DNA of 38,770 bases from a virus, in IMG/VR virus record IMGVR_UViG_3300010155_000022, positions 1 through 38,770 of that record; one strand, 5' to 3'. Shown piece after piece: positions 18,943 to 26,496 of the stretch. The notes under the pieces are model-generated. The model saw only the letters and a list, made by a program, of their open reading frames with translations, was not told where the DNA came from and did not search any database. The translations under genes were made by a program, and so were the position numbers. Positions within the stretch are counted from its first letter, which is position 1, and every line of letters starts with the position of its first letter.

Positions 18943-18963
18943 ATAAGTTATTATATTCTAATA

Positions 18964-20373
18964 CTAAGGTATTGCTGGTGGTACTACCACTATAATAGAT
19001 GGGTCATGACAAGGGCTATTATTTTCAGTTGGTTGTTCGTAACATGGATTACCACATGCATCCAAAATAGTACGAATATCAGTAGTAAATAAAAGTTGTT
19101 CAGCTTGACCAGCTGGTGTTGATAAAGAAACAACATCAATTATATATTGATCATTATCAAATGTTCCTGATGGATTATTAAATCTTGGAACACTGTGTAA
19201 AAGATAAGTATGATCATAAAGAGCTGTTCTATCAACTTGACCAGGTCCTGTACCTAACATGTCATTACCTTGAGTAATTTCACGGATTCTTAAATCAGTT
19301 GCTAAGAAGTTTTGTCTGTAAGATTCTGACATAATAAAATCTCTTGCAACAGATTCTCCTAATCCTTGAGCTTGATAACCTGGACATTCAGTTGCAATAC
19401 AAATTCCAGTAAATAAACATGGATCACCATTTAAGTCTACTTCAGAAGCATATAATCTTAAAGGTTCTACATTATAGAAATCTGAAGGTTGGAAAGTACA
19501 ATCTCCAAATGTTGTTTCTACATAAGCACCTATTAAAGTTAAACCAGCACACTCATCAGTGTAAGCAACAGGAGTATAAAGATCAGCAGTAGTTACAGTA
19601 ACACCAGGTCCAACTAAAGCTAAATACGTATCAGTAGCAGCTTTAGCAGCTACTAAAACAGCAGCATCAGTTCCAGTAGGATAAATTAGTGTTGAACCAT
19701 CAGTAACAACACCAGCATCACCTGCTTCAGTTACAGTTACTACAGGAATAACAAATGGTCCTTGAGCACCAGTTGGAGTTTCTTGATTATTCAAGCCTCC
19801 CATAAGGATAGGACTATCTAAAATTCCAGCTTGCCATTCTAGCATCACAATTGCTGGGTTAACAGCAACAGGAGCTACAGTAGCATCAGCACAACATCCT
19901 GTATATGCCGTAATTTCAGCATATGCTTGATGATTCAATGCTCTTAATGCAGGAGAACCTTTAATATCAATTCTTAAGTGATAATTTTCACCACAAAGAA
20001 ACTCTGGACAGCAATCTTCTATTAGATTAGCTTCTGTATATGGAGTTTTACCAATGTTTAAAATTGCATTTTGAGCAGCATGTCCATTAGAAGTCCACAT
20101 TTTAGTTACATACTTTGGATTAACACCTTTAGATTTAAGACTTGCTTGGTAACCTCCATGATGAGATCCAACTTTGTCTTGTTGATAAGGTGCACCAGAT
20201 GCAATAATAAATTGACAACACTCAGGTGTTTCTACATCTGTAGCGAACCATGTTTGAGCATTGAATAAAGACATTTGTCCTGAAGTAAGTCCAAGTGTTG
20301 TTGGTCCAGCTGCAGGGTCAATATATTCGCTTAATACAAAGGTCTTTTTAAAAGCGTGATTAAAATAAGCCAT
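18964..20373 (-). CDS. Conserved crAss-like virion protein (469 aa), possibly auxiliary capsid or tail
   Basis: 469 residues beginning MAYFNHAFKKTF, a start I associate with a conserved abundant structural protein of crAss-like and marine Bacteroidota phages. Other family-like stretches: DKVGSHHGGYQASLKSKGVNPKYV (abbreviated, about 66-90), the Cys pairs CC at 52-53 and about 129-130, SVARDFIMSESYRQN, LRIREITQG and SVPRFNNPSGTFDNDQY near 400. The middle (about 180-280) is Ala/Thr/Val-rich. It has the only canonical AGGAGG site in the window and its own strong terminator, both suggesting high expression. Auxiliary capsid protein or tail component are both possible; position between ring-type and Cys-rich genes does not decide. 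No enzyme motif. Confidence 0.5.
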   Translation of the reverse strand: MAYFNHAFKKTFVLSEYIDPAAGPTTLGLTSGQMSLFNAQTWFATDVETPECCQFIIASGAPYQQDKVGSHHGGYQASLKSKGVNPKYVTKMWTSNGHAAQNAILNIGKTPYTEANLIEDCCPEFLCGENYHLRIDIKGSPALRALNHQAYAEITAYTGCCADATVAPVAVNPAIVMLEWQAGILDSPILMGGLNNQETPTGAQGPFVIPVVTVTEAGDAGVVTDGSTLIYPTGTDAAVLVAAKAATDTYLALVGPGVTVTTADLYTPVAYTDECAGLTLIGAYVETTFGDCTFQPSDFYNVEPLRLYASEVDLNGDPCLFTGICIATECPGYQAQGLGESVARDFIMSESYRQNFLATDLRIREITQGNDMLGTGPGQVDRTALYDHTYLLHSVPRFNNPSGTFDNDQYIIDVVSLSTPAGQAEQLLFTTDIRTILDACGNPCYEQPTENNSPCHDPSIIVVVPPAIP

Positions 20374-20384
20374 TTTTTTAATTG

Positions 20385-20390
20385 CCTCCT
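20385..20390 (-). promoter_or_regulatory. Canonical AGGAGG ribosome-binding site
   Basis: The minus strand reads AGGAGG with 11 bases to the ATG at 20373. Nearly all other starts here show only A-rich leaders or stop/start overlaps, so this site is exceptional and supports both the chosen start and strong translation of the 469-residue protein. Confidence 0.6.
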
Positions 20391-20474
20391 ATTTTTGATT
20401 CAGAGGACTTTTTTTAATTAATAAATAAATATACTATAATATAATAAAAGTTTTTTAAATAATCAAGTTATAGA

Positions 20475-21173
20475 TTAATTATTTCTTTCTGCTGTTTGAC
20501 TACCTCTTGGATATTGTATTGGTGATTCAATATCTCCTGCTAATACACTTACAGCTTCGTCAATTATTAATTCAATTATATCATCTTTAAATTCTGATTC
20601 AATACTTATTAAGGTTTCTGTATTAGTATAAGGATCTGTACATCCTTGAATCTGAATTCTTCTTGGTTGTCTATAATAAACTAAATCAGCTTTAGAAATA
20701 TCAAAAGTATCATTAGTATAAATATGAATTTGATTACTAGTTAATGTTGCAAAAGTTTCTGCCCATTCAAAACTAGGTTCTTTTGCTTTATCTCTCATTA
20801 ATTGATTTAAGTTTCCTTCTTCTGCTAAATAAACTGTCATTCTTCTATCTTCACAACAATCTTTACATGCATAGACATCTACTCTTTTCCATTGAAGATA
20901 ATTTTGAGGAATAACACCAAAAAAATAATCTTTTTTATCTACCATAGTTAAAGTATCTTGAGATAATAAAACTTGAAGATCATCTTTTCTTCTAGTAGAC
21001 TGTTCATCACCTTCTTTAACAATATTAAGTCCATGTAATTGTCTTCTAGTCCATTCTACCTGAGCTTTATTAAAAGCTTCAACAGCTTCCCAACATTCTA
21101 TATTATCATAGTCTTGGCTATCAAGCTTGTTGATCCTTTGTTTTAGTTTTATAACTATTGCACTATTTAACAT
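20475..21173 (-). CDS. Head-tail ring/adaptor protein, crAss-like
   Basis: 232 residues. I recognise the pattern of a well-conserved crAss-like structural protein: PQNYLQWKRVDVYACKDCC at about 109-127, then MRDKAKEPSFEWAETFATL, IHIYTNDTFDISKADLVYYRQPR and a C-terminal ELIIDEAVSVLAGDIESPIQ helix (motifs abbreviated). This is probably one of the rings under the portal. The N-terminal 60 residues are helical (INKLDSQDYDNIECWEAVEAF). It follows the basic-protein cluster by 10 bases and is separated from the 469-residue gene by about 100 bases carrying the AGGAGG site. The structural role is known for the family as I recall it; the exact ring number is not inferable. Confidence 0.65.
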   Translation of the reverse strand: MLNSAIVIKLKQRINKLDSQDYDNIECWEAVEAFNKAQVEWTRRQLHGLNIVKEGDEQSTRRKDDLQVLLSQDTLTMVDKKDYFFGVIPQNYLQWKRVDVYACKDCCEDRRMTVYLAEEGNLNQLMRDKAKEPSFEWAETFATLTSNQIHIYTNDTFDISKADLVYYRQPRRIQIQGCTDPYTNTETLISIESEFKDDIIELIIDEAVSVLAGDIESPIQYPRGSQTAERNN

Positions 21174-21183
21174 TAATTATTTT

Positions 21184-21417
21184 TTAGTTTTTATCTCTAC
21201 GCCTAACAGGAGCTTCATGTTGTTTTCTTAAAAACCTACGATGCTCTCTTCTAGCTTTTCTTTTTTCCCTTCTCGCTTGTCTCTTTTTATCATCATCATC
21301 ATATACAATACTACCACCTTCAAGTTGTGAACCTACAGCCATACCCATCTTAGCTCTTTGCATTTTACCAAGAGCTTCTGCAGGATTCATTTTTTTACTT
21401 TTTTTACTTTTTTTCAT
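21184..21417 (-). CDS. Small very basic protein (77 aa)
   Basis: 77 residues, with a Lys-rich N-terminus (KKSKKSKK), a short hydrophobic middle (MGMAVGSQLEGGSIVYDDDD) and an Arg/Lys-rich end (RREKRKARREHRRFLRK). The EGGSIV element echoes GGS/GGF motifs in neighbouring small proteins and in the giant cargo protein. It overlaps the previous gene by 4 bases (ATGA). The charge pattern suits binding DNA inside the capsid, but this is inference. Located between capsid and ring genes with four other tiny proteins. Confidence 0.7.
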   Translation of the reverse strand: MKKSKKSKKMNPAEALGKMQRAKMGMAVGSQLEGGSIVYDDDDKKRQARREKRKARREHRRFLRKQHEAPVRRRDKN

Positions 21418-21593
21418 TTCTTTTTCTTTTTCTTTCTTTTAGCAGCAATTTTCTTAAAAGTTTTAGCTAATGCTTTAGCTTTACCTGTGCAACCTTTTTT
21501 AGTTATGGGTGTACATTTACCTTTAGTACCTCTTTTTTTAATAGAAGCACTAACTTTTTGCATCCACTTTTTATCTTTCTTTTTAGTTGCCAT
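21414..21593 (-). CDS. Small Lys-rich protein (59 aa)
   Basis: 59 residues from MATKKKDKKWMQKV. I choose the second ATG (21593) rather than the one at 21602, because it overlaps the stop of a tiny upstream ORF as TAATG. Features are KKWMQKVSASIKKRGTKG, a KGKCTPITKKGCTGKAKALAKTFKK core with two cysteines, and a poly-Lys end. The KGTKGxC...GCTGKAKALAKTF type is one I associate with a small conserved protein of tailed phages from many hosts. Function unknown; the charge suggests nucleic acid binding or an internal virion protein. Confidence 0.7.
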   Translation of the reverse strand: MATKKKDKKWMQKVSASIKKRGTKGKCTPITKKGCTGKAKALAKTFKKIAAKRKKKKKK

Positions 21594-21658
21594 TATTGCC
21601 AATAAATGTAAATTAAATCATCATCTGATTTAATTTCTGTTTCAGGATCATGATTCAT
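21593..21658 (-). CDS. Tiny acidic ORF (21 aa), translationally coupled
   Basis: Codes for a 21-residue acidic peptide (MNHDPETEI, SDDDLIYIYWQ). It starts 3 bases after the previous stop and ends TAATG, sharing its stop with the start of the Lys-rich gene. This exact fit into a packed operon suggests it is translated, either as a leader that couples translation or as a micro-protein. The acidic sequence between basic neighbours is notable. Too short for homology judgement. Confidence 0.45.
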   Translation of the reverse strand: MNHDPETEIKSDDDLIYIYWQ

Positions 21659-21661
21659 AAA

Positions 21662-21886
21662 CTATTTTCTCTTAAGAGTTTTCTTTTTTGGTCTGGATAA
21701 TGTTTTCTTAGGTGCAATACTTCCAGTAAGAGATTGTAATTTTTTTACTTCAGCATCAGCAGCTTTTTTAACATCACTCATTAATTTTGAATTCTTCTTA
21801 ATTTCTTCAGCTTTTTGTAAAGTGCAAAGAGCAGATTCAACTTCCCATTTTCTCATTTCAGATTTTGTCATTTTAGTAATTTTCAT
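21662..21886 (-). CDS. Small basic helical protein (74 aa)
   Basis: 74 residues. An N-terminal helical region (about 5-55: MTKSEMRKWEVESALCTLQKAEEIKKN, abbreviated, then DVKKAADAEVKKLQSL) is followed by a Lys/Arg-rich tail (PKKTLSRPKKKTLKRK). The helix pattern (SEMRKWEVESAL..L..AEEI) resembles small phage proteins found near capsid genes in Bacteroidota phages. The 6-base gap to the upstream gene supports the operon. Function unknown. Confidence 0.7.
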   Translation of the reverse strand: MKITKMTKSEMRKWEVESALCTLQKAEEIKKNSKLMSDVKKAADAEVKKLQSLTGSIAPKKTLSRPKKKTLKRK

Positions 21887-21892
21887 AAGTTA

Positions 21893-22087
21893 TTATCTAG
21901 ATTTCTTGACACATCCACCTTTTTTTAATTTTTGTCCTTGCCAAGCTCTTGGATCATTAGTATATTTAGGCATTCCTACTATTCCTGTCATTACAGCATC
22001 TGGACCATAAAGATCATCATTTGCTCTTTTAGCAGCTTTAATTCCTTCTTCTGTATAAGGGTATTTTTTTCCATTTACTACTGGCAT
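21893..22087 (-). CDS. Small protein with KKGG-type C-terminus (64 aa)
   Basis: 64 residues: VNGKKYPYTEEGIKAAKRANDD near the start, a Gly/Pro-rich middle, and the C-terminal LKKGGCVKKSR. The start pattern (KxYPYTxxGxxxAK) recurs in small proteins of tailed phages as I recall. The KKGGCV end parallels KMGGSV in the next upstream gene. Between genes of 83 and 74 codons in the basic cluster. Function unknown, possibly a packaged internal protein. Confidence 0.7.
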   Translation of the reverse strand: MPVVNGKKYPYTEEGIKAAKRANDDLYGPDAVMTGIVGMPKYTNDPRAWQGQKLKKGGCVKKSR

Positions 22088-22105
22088 AATTTTTATTTTT
22101 AAGTT

Positions 22106-22357
22106 TTACAAAGTTCTTCTACTACCTTTTGGATTTCTTGACCATTTAGTCACAGATCCTCCCATTTTCTTTTCATCAATTGTATACTCTCCAGTATCAT
22201 AATTAACATTTACACCAGAGCCAATACTTTTATTTTGTCTATTAACAAGCTTATCATATAATCTTCCAGCTTTTTTAGCATTTCCAGATTTTCGTGCCTG
22301 TGTATATTTATCATAAGTTTTTAACTCTCTTTTAGCTAATCTATCTTCTCTTGGCAT
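22106..22357 (-). CDS. Small basic protein (83 aa)
   Basis: 83 residues. The N-terminal helix is Arg/Lys-rich (DRLAKRELKTYDKYTQAR), followed by NAKKAGRLYDKLVNR, a GVNVNYDTGEYTI beta-like stretch and the C-terminal KKMGGSVTKWSRNPKGSRR. First of the tiny-gene run after the 339-residue protein, 19 bases downstream of it. The GGSV motif links it to the neighbouring small proteins. Function unknown. Confidence 0.7.
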   Translation of the reverse strand: MPREDRLAKRELKTYDKYTQARKSGNAKKAGRLYDKLVNRQNKSIGSGVNVNYDTGEYTIDEKKMGGSVTKWSRNPKGSRRTL

Positions 22358-22376
22358 AATTTCTAATTTTTAAAGT

Positions 22377-23396
22377 TTAACTTTTCCAATACTTCTCACA
22401 ATTTTTAGATAAATCATCTAAGATATCTTCATTAAGAGGATTTTTTAAGAACTCTAGTACATCAGAAACATTTCTTCCTAATACAGCATTCTTCTTAGCA
22501 TGATATATATGACCATCACTCTTAGTTACAATGTACTTAAAAAATACAGAATCTTTAACAATTGACTTAATTTTTAAAGTTTCCATATCTAAAGCAACTG
22601 TATCTAAAAATGTTTTTACAGCTCTTTCTAAATTGCTTTCCATACCATCTCCATTAATATGATTATCCATATTCTCATAGATAACATCTAAAGGAGTAGA
22701 TTTTTTATATTGTGGACTATTTACATCTACAACTTTTGCAACATAGAATAATTTAGTACTATTTTTATCAAATAATTTTTGTAATTCAGAAAGTGCTTTA
22801 TTTCGCATTTTCTTATACTCAGTTCTTACAGAAACTGTTTGTTCTTCTTTATCTAAATAAAATTTAGGAGGAGTTGGTCTTGATCTTGCATCTTCATAAC
22901 TTTTTGCTACAAGTGAAAACCCTCCAGCTTCTATTGCAAATAATTTTATTCTATCATAAGGATTTTGACTATTTAAAAATATAGGTTCATTACCTACTGT
23001 TAATTCAATTTTATTCCAAAAATCTGAATTATCAGGTTTAAGTAATGTTACTTTATTCCAAAAGTCTTTATCTTCAGGATCAATTACATTAGCAGCTAAT
23101 TCTTTTTCTAAATCTGAAATTGCTATTCTAATATTTTTTATTCTAGCATCCTTAAGTTCAGCAGGAAGAGTTTTTAATTCAGGAGCAAATTCATTAAGAC
23201 CTGTTACATATCTAACAATTCCATTAATTTCTAAACAGGCAAGTTGTTCTTGATGAGTAACTCCATCAAATAAACTTAAACCATAATTCTCTAATCCCAT
23301 ATTTTCAACTCTTTTATCAAAATACGGTTTAATAGATACTTTGGAACTTTTGTTAATCGTTGGTGTTTCCACCATTGTAAAATGTTTACTTTTCAT
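22377..23396 (-). CDS. Conserved capsid-proximal protein (339 aa)
   Basis: 339 residues, directly downstream of the capsid gene, where crAss-like phages carry a conserved structural protein of similar size. Notable segments: a LSLFDGVTHQEQLACLEINGIVRYVTG stretch (abbreviated, about 40-68), a small internal duplication (DPEDKDFWNKV and PDNSDFWNKI, 107-131), IKLFAIEAGGFSLVAKSYEDA, and a C-terminal helical region with YIVTKSDGHIYHAKK. No catalytic motif, signal peptide or membrane span was seen. The start has an AACCAACAAAAA leader. The gene begins about 30 bases after the capsid terminator, so its expression probably comes from read-through and would be lower than that of the capsid protein. 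Confidence 0.55.
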   Translation of the reverse strand: MKSKHFTMVETPTINKSSKVSIKPYFDKRVENMGLENYGLSLFDGVTHQEQLACLEINGIVRYVTGLNEFAPELKTLPAELKDARIKNIRIAISDLEKELAANVIDPEDKDFWNKVTLLKPDNSDFWNKIELTVGNEPIFLNSQNPYDRIKLFAIEAGGFSLVAKSYEDARSRPTPPKFYLDKEEQTVSVRTEYKKMRNKALSELQKLFDKNSTKLFYVAKVVDVNSPQYKKSTPLDVIYENMDNHINGDGMESNLERAVKTFLDTVALDMETLKIKSIVKDSVFFKYIVTKSDGHIYHAKKNAVLGRNVSDVLEFLKNPLNEDILDDLSKNCEKYWKS

Positions 23397-23419
23397 TTTG
23401 TTGATTTTTGTTGGTTTTT
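23397..23419 (-). promoter_or_regulatory. AACCAACAAAAA translation leader
   Basis: Upstream of the ATG at 23396 the minus strand carries AAAAACCAACAAAAATC, then AACAAA, with no Shine-Dalgarno sequence. The core matches leaders at 18326-18340 and 26401-26419. Confidence 0.4.
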
Positions 23420-23450
23420 AAAAAGTAAGGGGAAAGTTTCCTCTCCCCTT
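23416..23450 (-). terminator. Terminator after major capsid gene
   Basis: On the minus strand AAGGGGA (23450-23444) pairs with TCCCCTT (23433-23427), leaving a 10-base loop, followed by ACTTTTTAAAAA. It starts 18 bases past the capsid stop. The T tract is shorter than in the other terminators, consistent with partial read-through into the next gene about 30 bases away. Confidence 0.7.
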
Positions 23451-23467
23451 TAAATTATTAACTATTA

Positions 23468-25081
23468 TTAGAATGATCCTCCCGTAATTGGGTTTCTCAT
23501 AACTATTTTTAGAACTTTAGTTGGGTCTTTTACCCAAATAGCTGGCATTGTTTGAGACATCATGACTCTATAACCATTGAATTGTCCAGAAGACTGGAAT
23601 CCTTGGCTACGTCCCATGTAGTCCATTGTACCATTTTGATACCACCATTTAAGTTGATTATCCCAAGATAACTTCAATAAGAAGATATTATCATTAGTAT
23701 TATCAGTGATATCAAAGATAATGAATGAATAAGAAGATAATGGGAAACCATCAATGATTGGGTTTTCAATATCATTAGTATTTACATTATCAAATGCTGG
23801 ATTAAGTACAAACTTAACATTAGCTAAGAAAGGAATCACATAAGAAGTGTAAGCAAAACCGAAGTTAAGATCCATTCCTTGACCAGTGATTGCACCTATA
23901 TCAGCAGCTTGAATTACAAGTCCTGATGCTACAGCTTCACGTTTGATAGCTTCATTAACCATTCTCATTCCACCCATTCCAGTTTGAACAATAAGTTGTC
24001 TTTTTGGATCTGGACCTTGAAAATCAACTTTTCCATTAAAGAAATTATAAATTTCAGATCTGAATAAGTCAAGGTTGAAGTTATTCTTGTTGTATACTCT
24101 TTTAAAAGAGTTGTCAAGCTGTGCCCAAAGACCTACAGAAAGTCTCAAATCATCTGGACCATCTTGTCTAACTCTACCACCTTGTCCCCACATAAGGTAA
24201 GACTCAATGTCATTAGCTACTTTAGTTAAGTGAGCTGCTTCCATATTAGTAAGGAAAGATCTAGATAAGTCACCATTATCAAATGCTTTTTTAACTTTAT
24301 CTTTACCCATTACTTTAACCATATCTTCTAATGAAGCTACAGAAGGATTTTTAGCGTCACCACTAGTTTTCCAAATCTCAGTTACAGGAACTGTCCCATC
24401 TGCATTCATTCCTCCTTTGATCATAAGATCTGCTCTAGAAGAAACAGAATAATGAACATGAGCTTCAGCTCCTCCTACATAATTGTAGAATTCACGGAAA
24501 CCTGTTGAAGTTTGAATATCAGAGAATCTTTCACCATACTCACCTCTTGCAGAACCTTTTCTAAAGTACTTAGTACCATTAGCTAAGTATGCAGTATCTA
24601 ATGTAGCTGAAGTGTTGTTATTAACAAGTTGTACAGTATAAATATACCCATCACCAACTGGAAGAATATCTTCATCAGTAATATAAAGTTCAGCACCATT
24701 GTATTTGTCATAAGTGATAATATCACCATGTCCAAATTCTCTAGAACTTATTTTAATGCGAAAAGTATTACCATCTGCACCAAGATATGAAGCTTCTTCA
24801 ATGTTTTCAATAATGTATGGTAAATCAGAGGAAACAGGAGTTTGCCATTTGTACTCACCACGAGCATTATCAACTTGAATTACATTTTTACCACCAAAGC
24901 TAGACATTTGGTAAAGAGGCATTTCTACTTTCTGAGCCATAGCCCATAAATCCACTGGACCTAAATCCATTGGTTCTGCATCCTTCAACATGTTTACCAA
25001 GTGATAGGAGTCTACGTGTGAACTTGCCTCATAGGCTGTATCCCGTAGAAAGATACCATTATTTAAAACTGGAGTTGCCAT
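23468..25081 (-). CDS. Major capsid protein (HK97 fold, crAss-like)
   Basis: 537 residues. Recognised as the crAss-like major capsid protein by overall pattern and place: MEMPLYQMSSFGGKNVIQV-type region (about 50-70; actual VEMPLYQMSSFGGK), GEYKWQTP at 75-82, SARGEYGERFSDIQTSTGFREFYNY (abbreviated, about 180-205), and MVKVMGKDKVKKAFDNGDL. HK97-fold shells are expected for this lineage. No N-terminal delta domain long enough to act as a built-in scaffold is evident, which agrees with a separate scaffold candidate upstream. It lies 29 bases after the scaffold candidate, has an A-rich leader, and is followed by its own terminator. Packages the genome in an icosahedral head. Confidence 0.85.
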   Translation of the reverse strand: MATPVLNNGIFLRDTAYEASSHVDSYHLVNMLKDAEPMDLGPVDLWAMAQKVEMPLYQMSSFGGKNVIQVDNARGEYKWQTPVSSDLPYIIENIEEASYLGADGNTFRIKISSREFGHGDIITYDKYNGAELYITDEDILPVGDGYIYTVQLVNNNTSATLDTAYLANGTKYFRKGSARGEYGERFSDIQTSTGFREFYNYVGGAEAHVHYSVSSRADLMIKGGMNADGTVPVTEIWKTSGDAKNPSVASLEDMVKVMGKDKVKKAFDNGDLSRSFLTNMEAAHLTKVANDIESYLMWGQGGRVRQDGPDDLRLSVGLWAQLDNSFKRVYNKNNFNLDLFRSEIYNFFNGKVDFQGPDPKRQLIVQTGMGGMRMVNEAIKREAVASGLVIQAADIGAITGQGMDLNFGFAYTSYVIPFLANVKFVLNPAFDNVNTNDIENPIIDGFPLSSYSFIIFDITDNTNDNIFLLKLSWDNQLKWWYQNGTMDYMGRSQGFQSSGQFNGYRVMMSQTMPAIWVKDPTKVLKIVMRNPITGGSF

Positions 25082-25110
25082 TTTTTATATTTGTTTTATT
25101 TGTTACTAAT

Positions 25111-26400
25111 TTAAAATCTTTTGAACATATTATTATTTCTTTGTACTGTTGTTCTTTTTGTTGGTTTTCTTCTACTATTTGTATTAGCTTCAGGAGTTAC
25201 ACCAGAAGATGATATTTTTTTAGACTGAGCAGTTTTTAATTGTCTTACTGTTTTCTGAACTGCTTCTTGAGAACCTTGAGTTTTAATTTTACTTTTATAT
25301 CCATCTGGATCTGAAAGTAACCATAATGCTTCTGCAATAAGGTCATGTCTTGGTTCTACAAACTGATACTTTTCAAGCAAATGTCCTAATAAATTTGTAG
25401 GCTTACCTGAAATAGAAGGATAATTTGGTTGAACTAATCCAGCATATAAATGATTCTGAACTTTTTTATCTAGTTTCAACTCTCCTAATTTACCAGGAGC
25501 AAGAGTGTTATATACATTATCCATATAATTTCTAGCTTGCTCTTCCTGTTGTTCCTTCTTATACTCTTGTTCTGCTAATTTTTGTTGAACAATTTTTTCT
25601 TGCATAGCATCCAATTTTGGTTTAAATTGTCTAGCCTTTTTATCAAGTTTTTCAATATCATGCCAAGTTTCAACTTCTTCTTCAATTTCTTCTGGAGTTC
25701 CAAAATTTGTTGCTGTTAAGTATTGTCTGGCAATTTCAGCTTGATGTTGTTCATTTTCTGGATCTAAATCCATTACTTCTTCTACATGAGCAAGAGTTCT
25801 AAACAATCCTTTTAAATCTTGTCCTCCATCAGCTACATATTTAGCAGCAACTTGAAGTTCTTGAGGAAGTGAGTTAAAAAACTCTTTTGGAGTATCTCTT
25901 CTAATTTTAGCTTCTTTTTCTTCAAAATTTGCTTCAAATAAATCTCTAAAATCTTTTGTAGTATATTCTTCTAGTTCTTTATCATCATCAAAGCCAAAAA
26001 GAGTACCTTCTTCAATCATTTTAGATGCTAACTCAGTAAGGCCACTTTTATCAGTTTTTCGTCTTCCTGGTTTAGATTCAGTTGTTTCCACATCTGTAAT
26101 CATCTCATCTAACTCAGATAGAGCTTCATCTACTAAAGCTTTATCCTTTTCAGGATCAGCAGTTTCAGATTTTTCACTTTCTTTAGTTACAGTTTCAGTC
26201 TTTTCAATGAACGTAGGATCAAAATCTTCTTGTGGTTTAGAAAAAAGATTTGATTTTTTTTCTACTTCTGGCTTTTCTTCTGCTGGTAACATTACACTTT
26301 CAGCTCCGGGTTGACCAAAAATTTCTTCAATATTTACATCTAATTCTTCTACCGTTGTAGAATCTTGTACTTGAGTTTCCTCATTTAATTCTTCTGCCAT
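25111..26400 (-). CDS. Candidate scaffolding protein
   Basis: 429 residues between portal and capsid genes, the usual scaffold position. The N-terminal 140 residues are Glu/Asp/Ser/Thr-rich and probably disordered. The middle (about 150-300) is helical with a heptad-like, Gln/Lys/Glu-rich coiled coil (KLDAMQEKIVQQKLAEQEYKK). The C-terminus is Lys/Arg/Ser/Thr-rich (SRRKPTKRTTVQRNNNMFKRF, abbreviated in use), like the basic capsid-binding end of P22-type scaffolds. No enzymatic motif and no protease triad seen. Known: such acidic-coiled-basic proteins chaperone capsid assembly. A conserved structural protein that stays in the virion is the main alternative. Confidence 0.6.
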   Translation of the reverse strand: MAEELNEETQVQDSTTVEELDVNIEEIFGQPGAESVMLPAEEKPEVEKKSNLFSKPQEDFDPTFIEKTETVTKESEKSETADPEKDKALVDEALSELDEMITDVETTESKPGRRKTDKSGLTELASKMIEEGTLFGFDDDKELEEYTTKDFRDLFEANFEEKEAKIRRDTPKEFFNSLPQELQVAAKYVADGGQDLKGLFRTLAHVEEVMDLDPENEQHQAEIARQYLTATNFGTPEEIEEEVETWHDIEKLDKKARQFKPKLDAMQEKIVQQKLAEQEYKKEQQEEQARNYMDNVYNTLAPGKLGELKLDKKVQNHLYAGLVQPNYPSISGKPTNLLGHLLEKYQFVEPRHDLIAEALWLLSDPDGYKSKIKTQGSQEAVQKTVRQLKTAQSKKISSSGVTPEANTNSRRKPTKRTTVQRNNNMFKRF

Positions 26401-26419
26401 TTTTATTTTTTTGTTGGTT
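26401..26419 (-). promoter_or_regulatory. AACCAACAAAAA translation leader
   Basis: Before the ATG at 26400 the minus strand reads AACCAACAAAAAAATAAAA, with no Shine-Dalgarno sequence. The rest of the 96-base gap (26420-26496) is almost pure A/T with no ORF; a phage promoter there cannot be excluded. Confidence 0.4.
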
Positions 26420-26496
26420 ATACTTTAATATACTAAATAAATTTTAAAAATTTAAAATAATTAAAAAATAATTAATTAAAAATTTGCATTATATAG

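Noticed and set aside
20374-20474. Hairpin that could hide the AGGAGG site
   Set aside because: Only CCTC/GAGG (4 bp) pairs across a loop of about 14 bases, too weak to call a switch.
21358-21633. Plus-strand Phe/Leu-rich ORF resembling a membrane protein
   Set aside because: It is the complement of poly-Lys codons in the basic protein genes.
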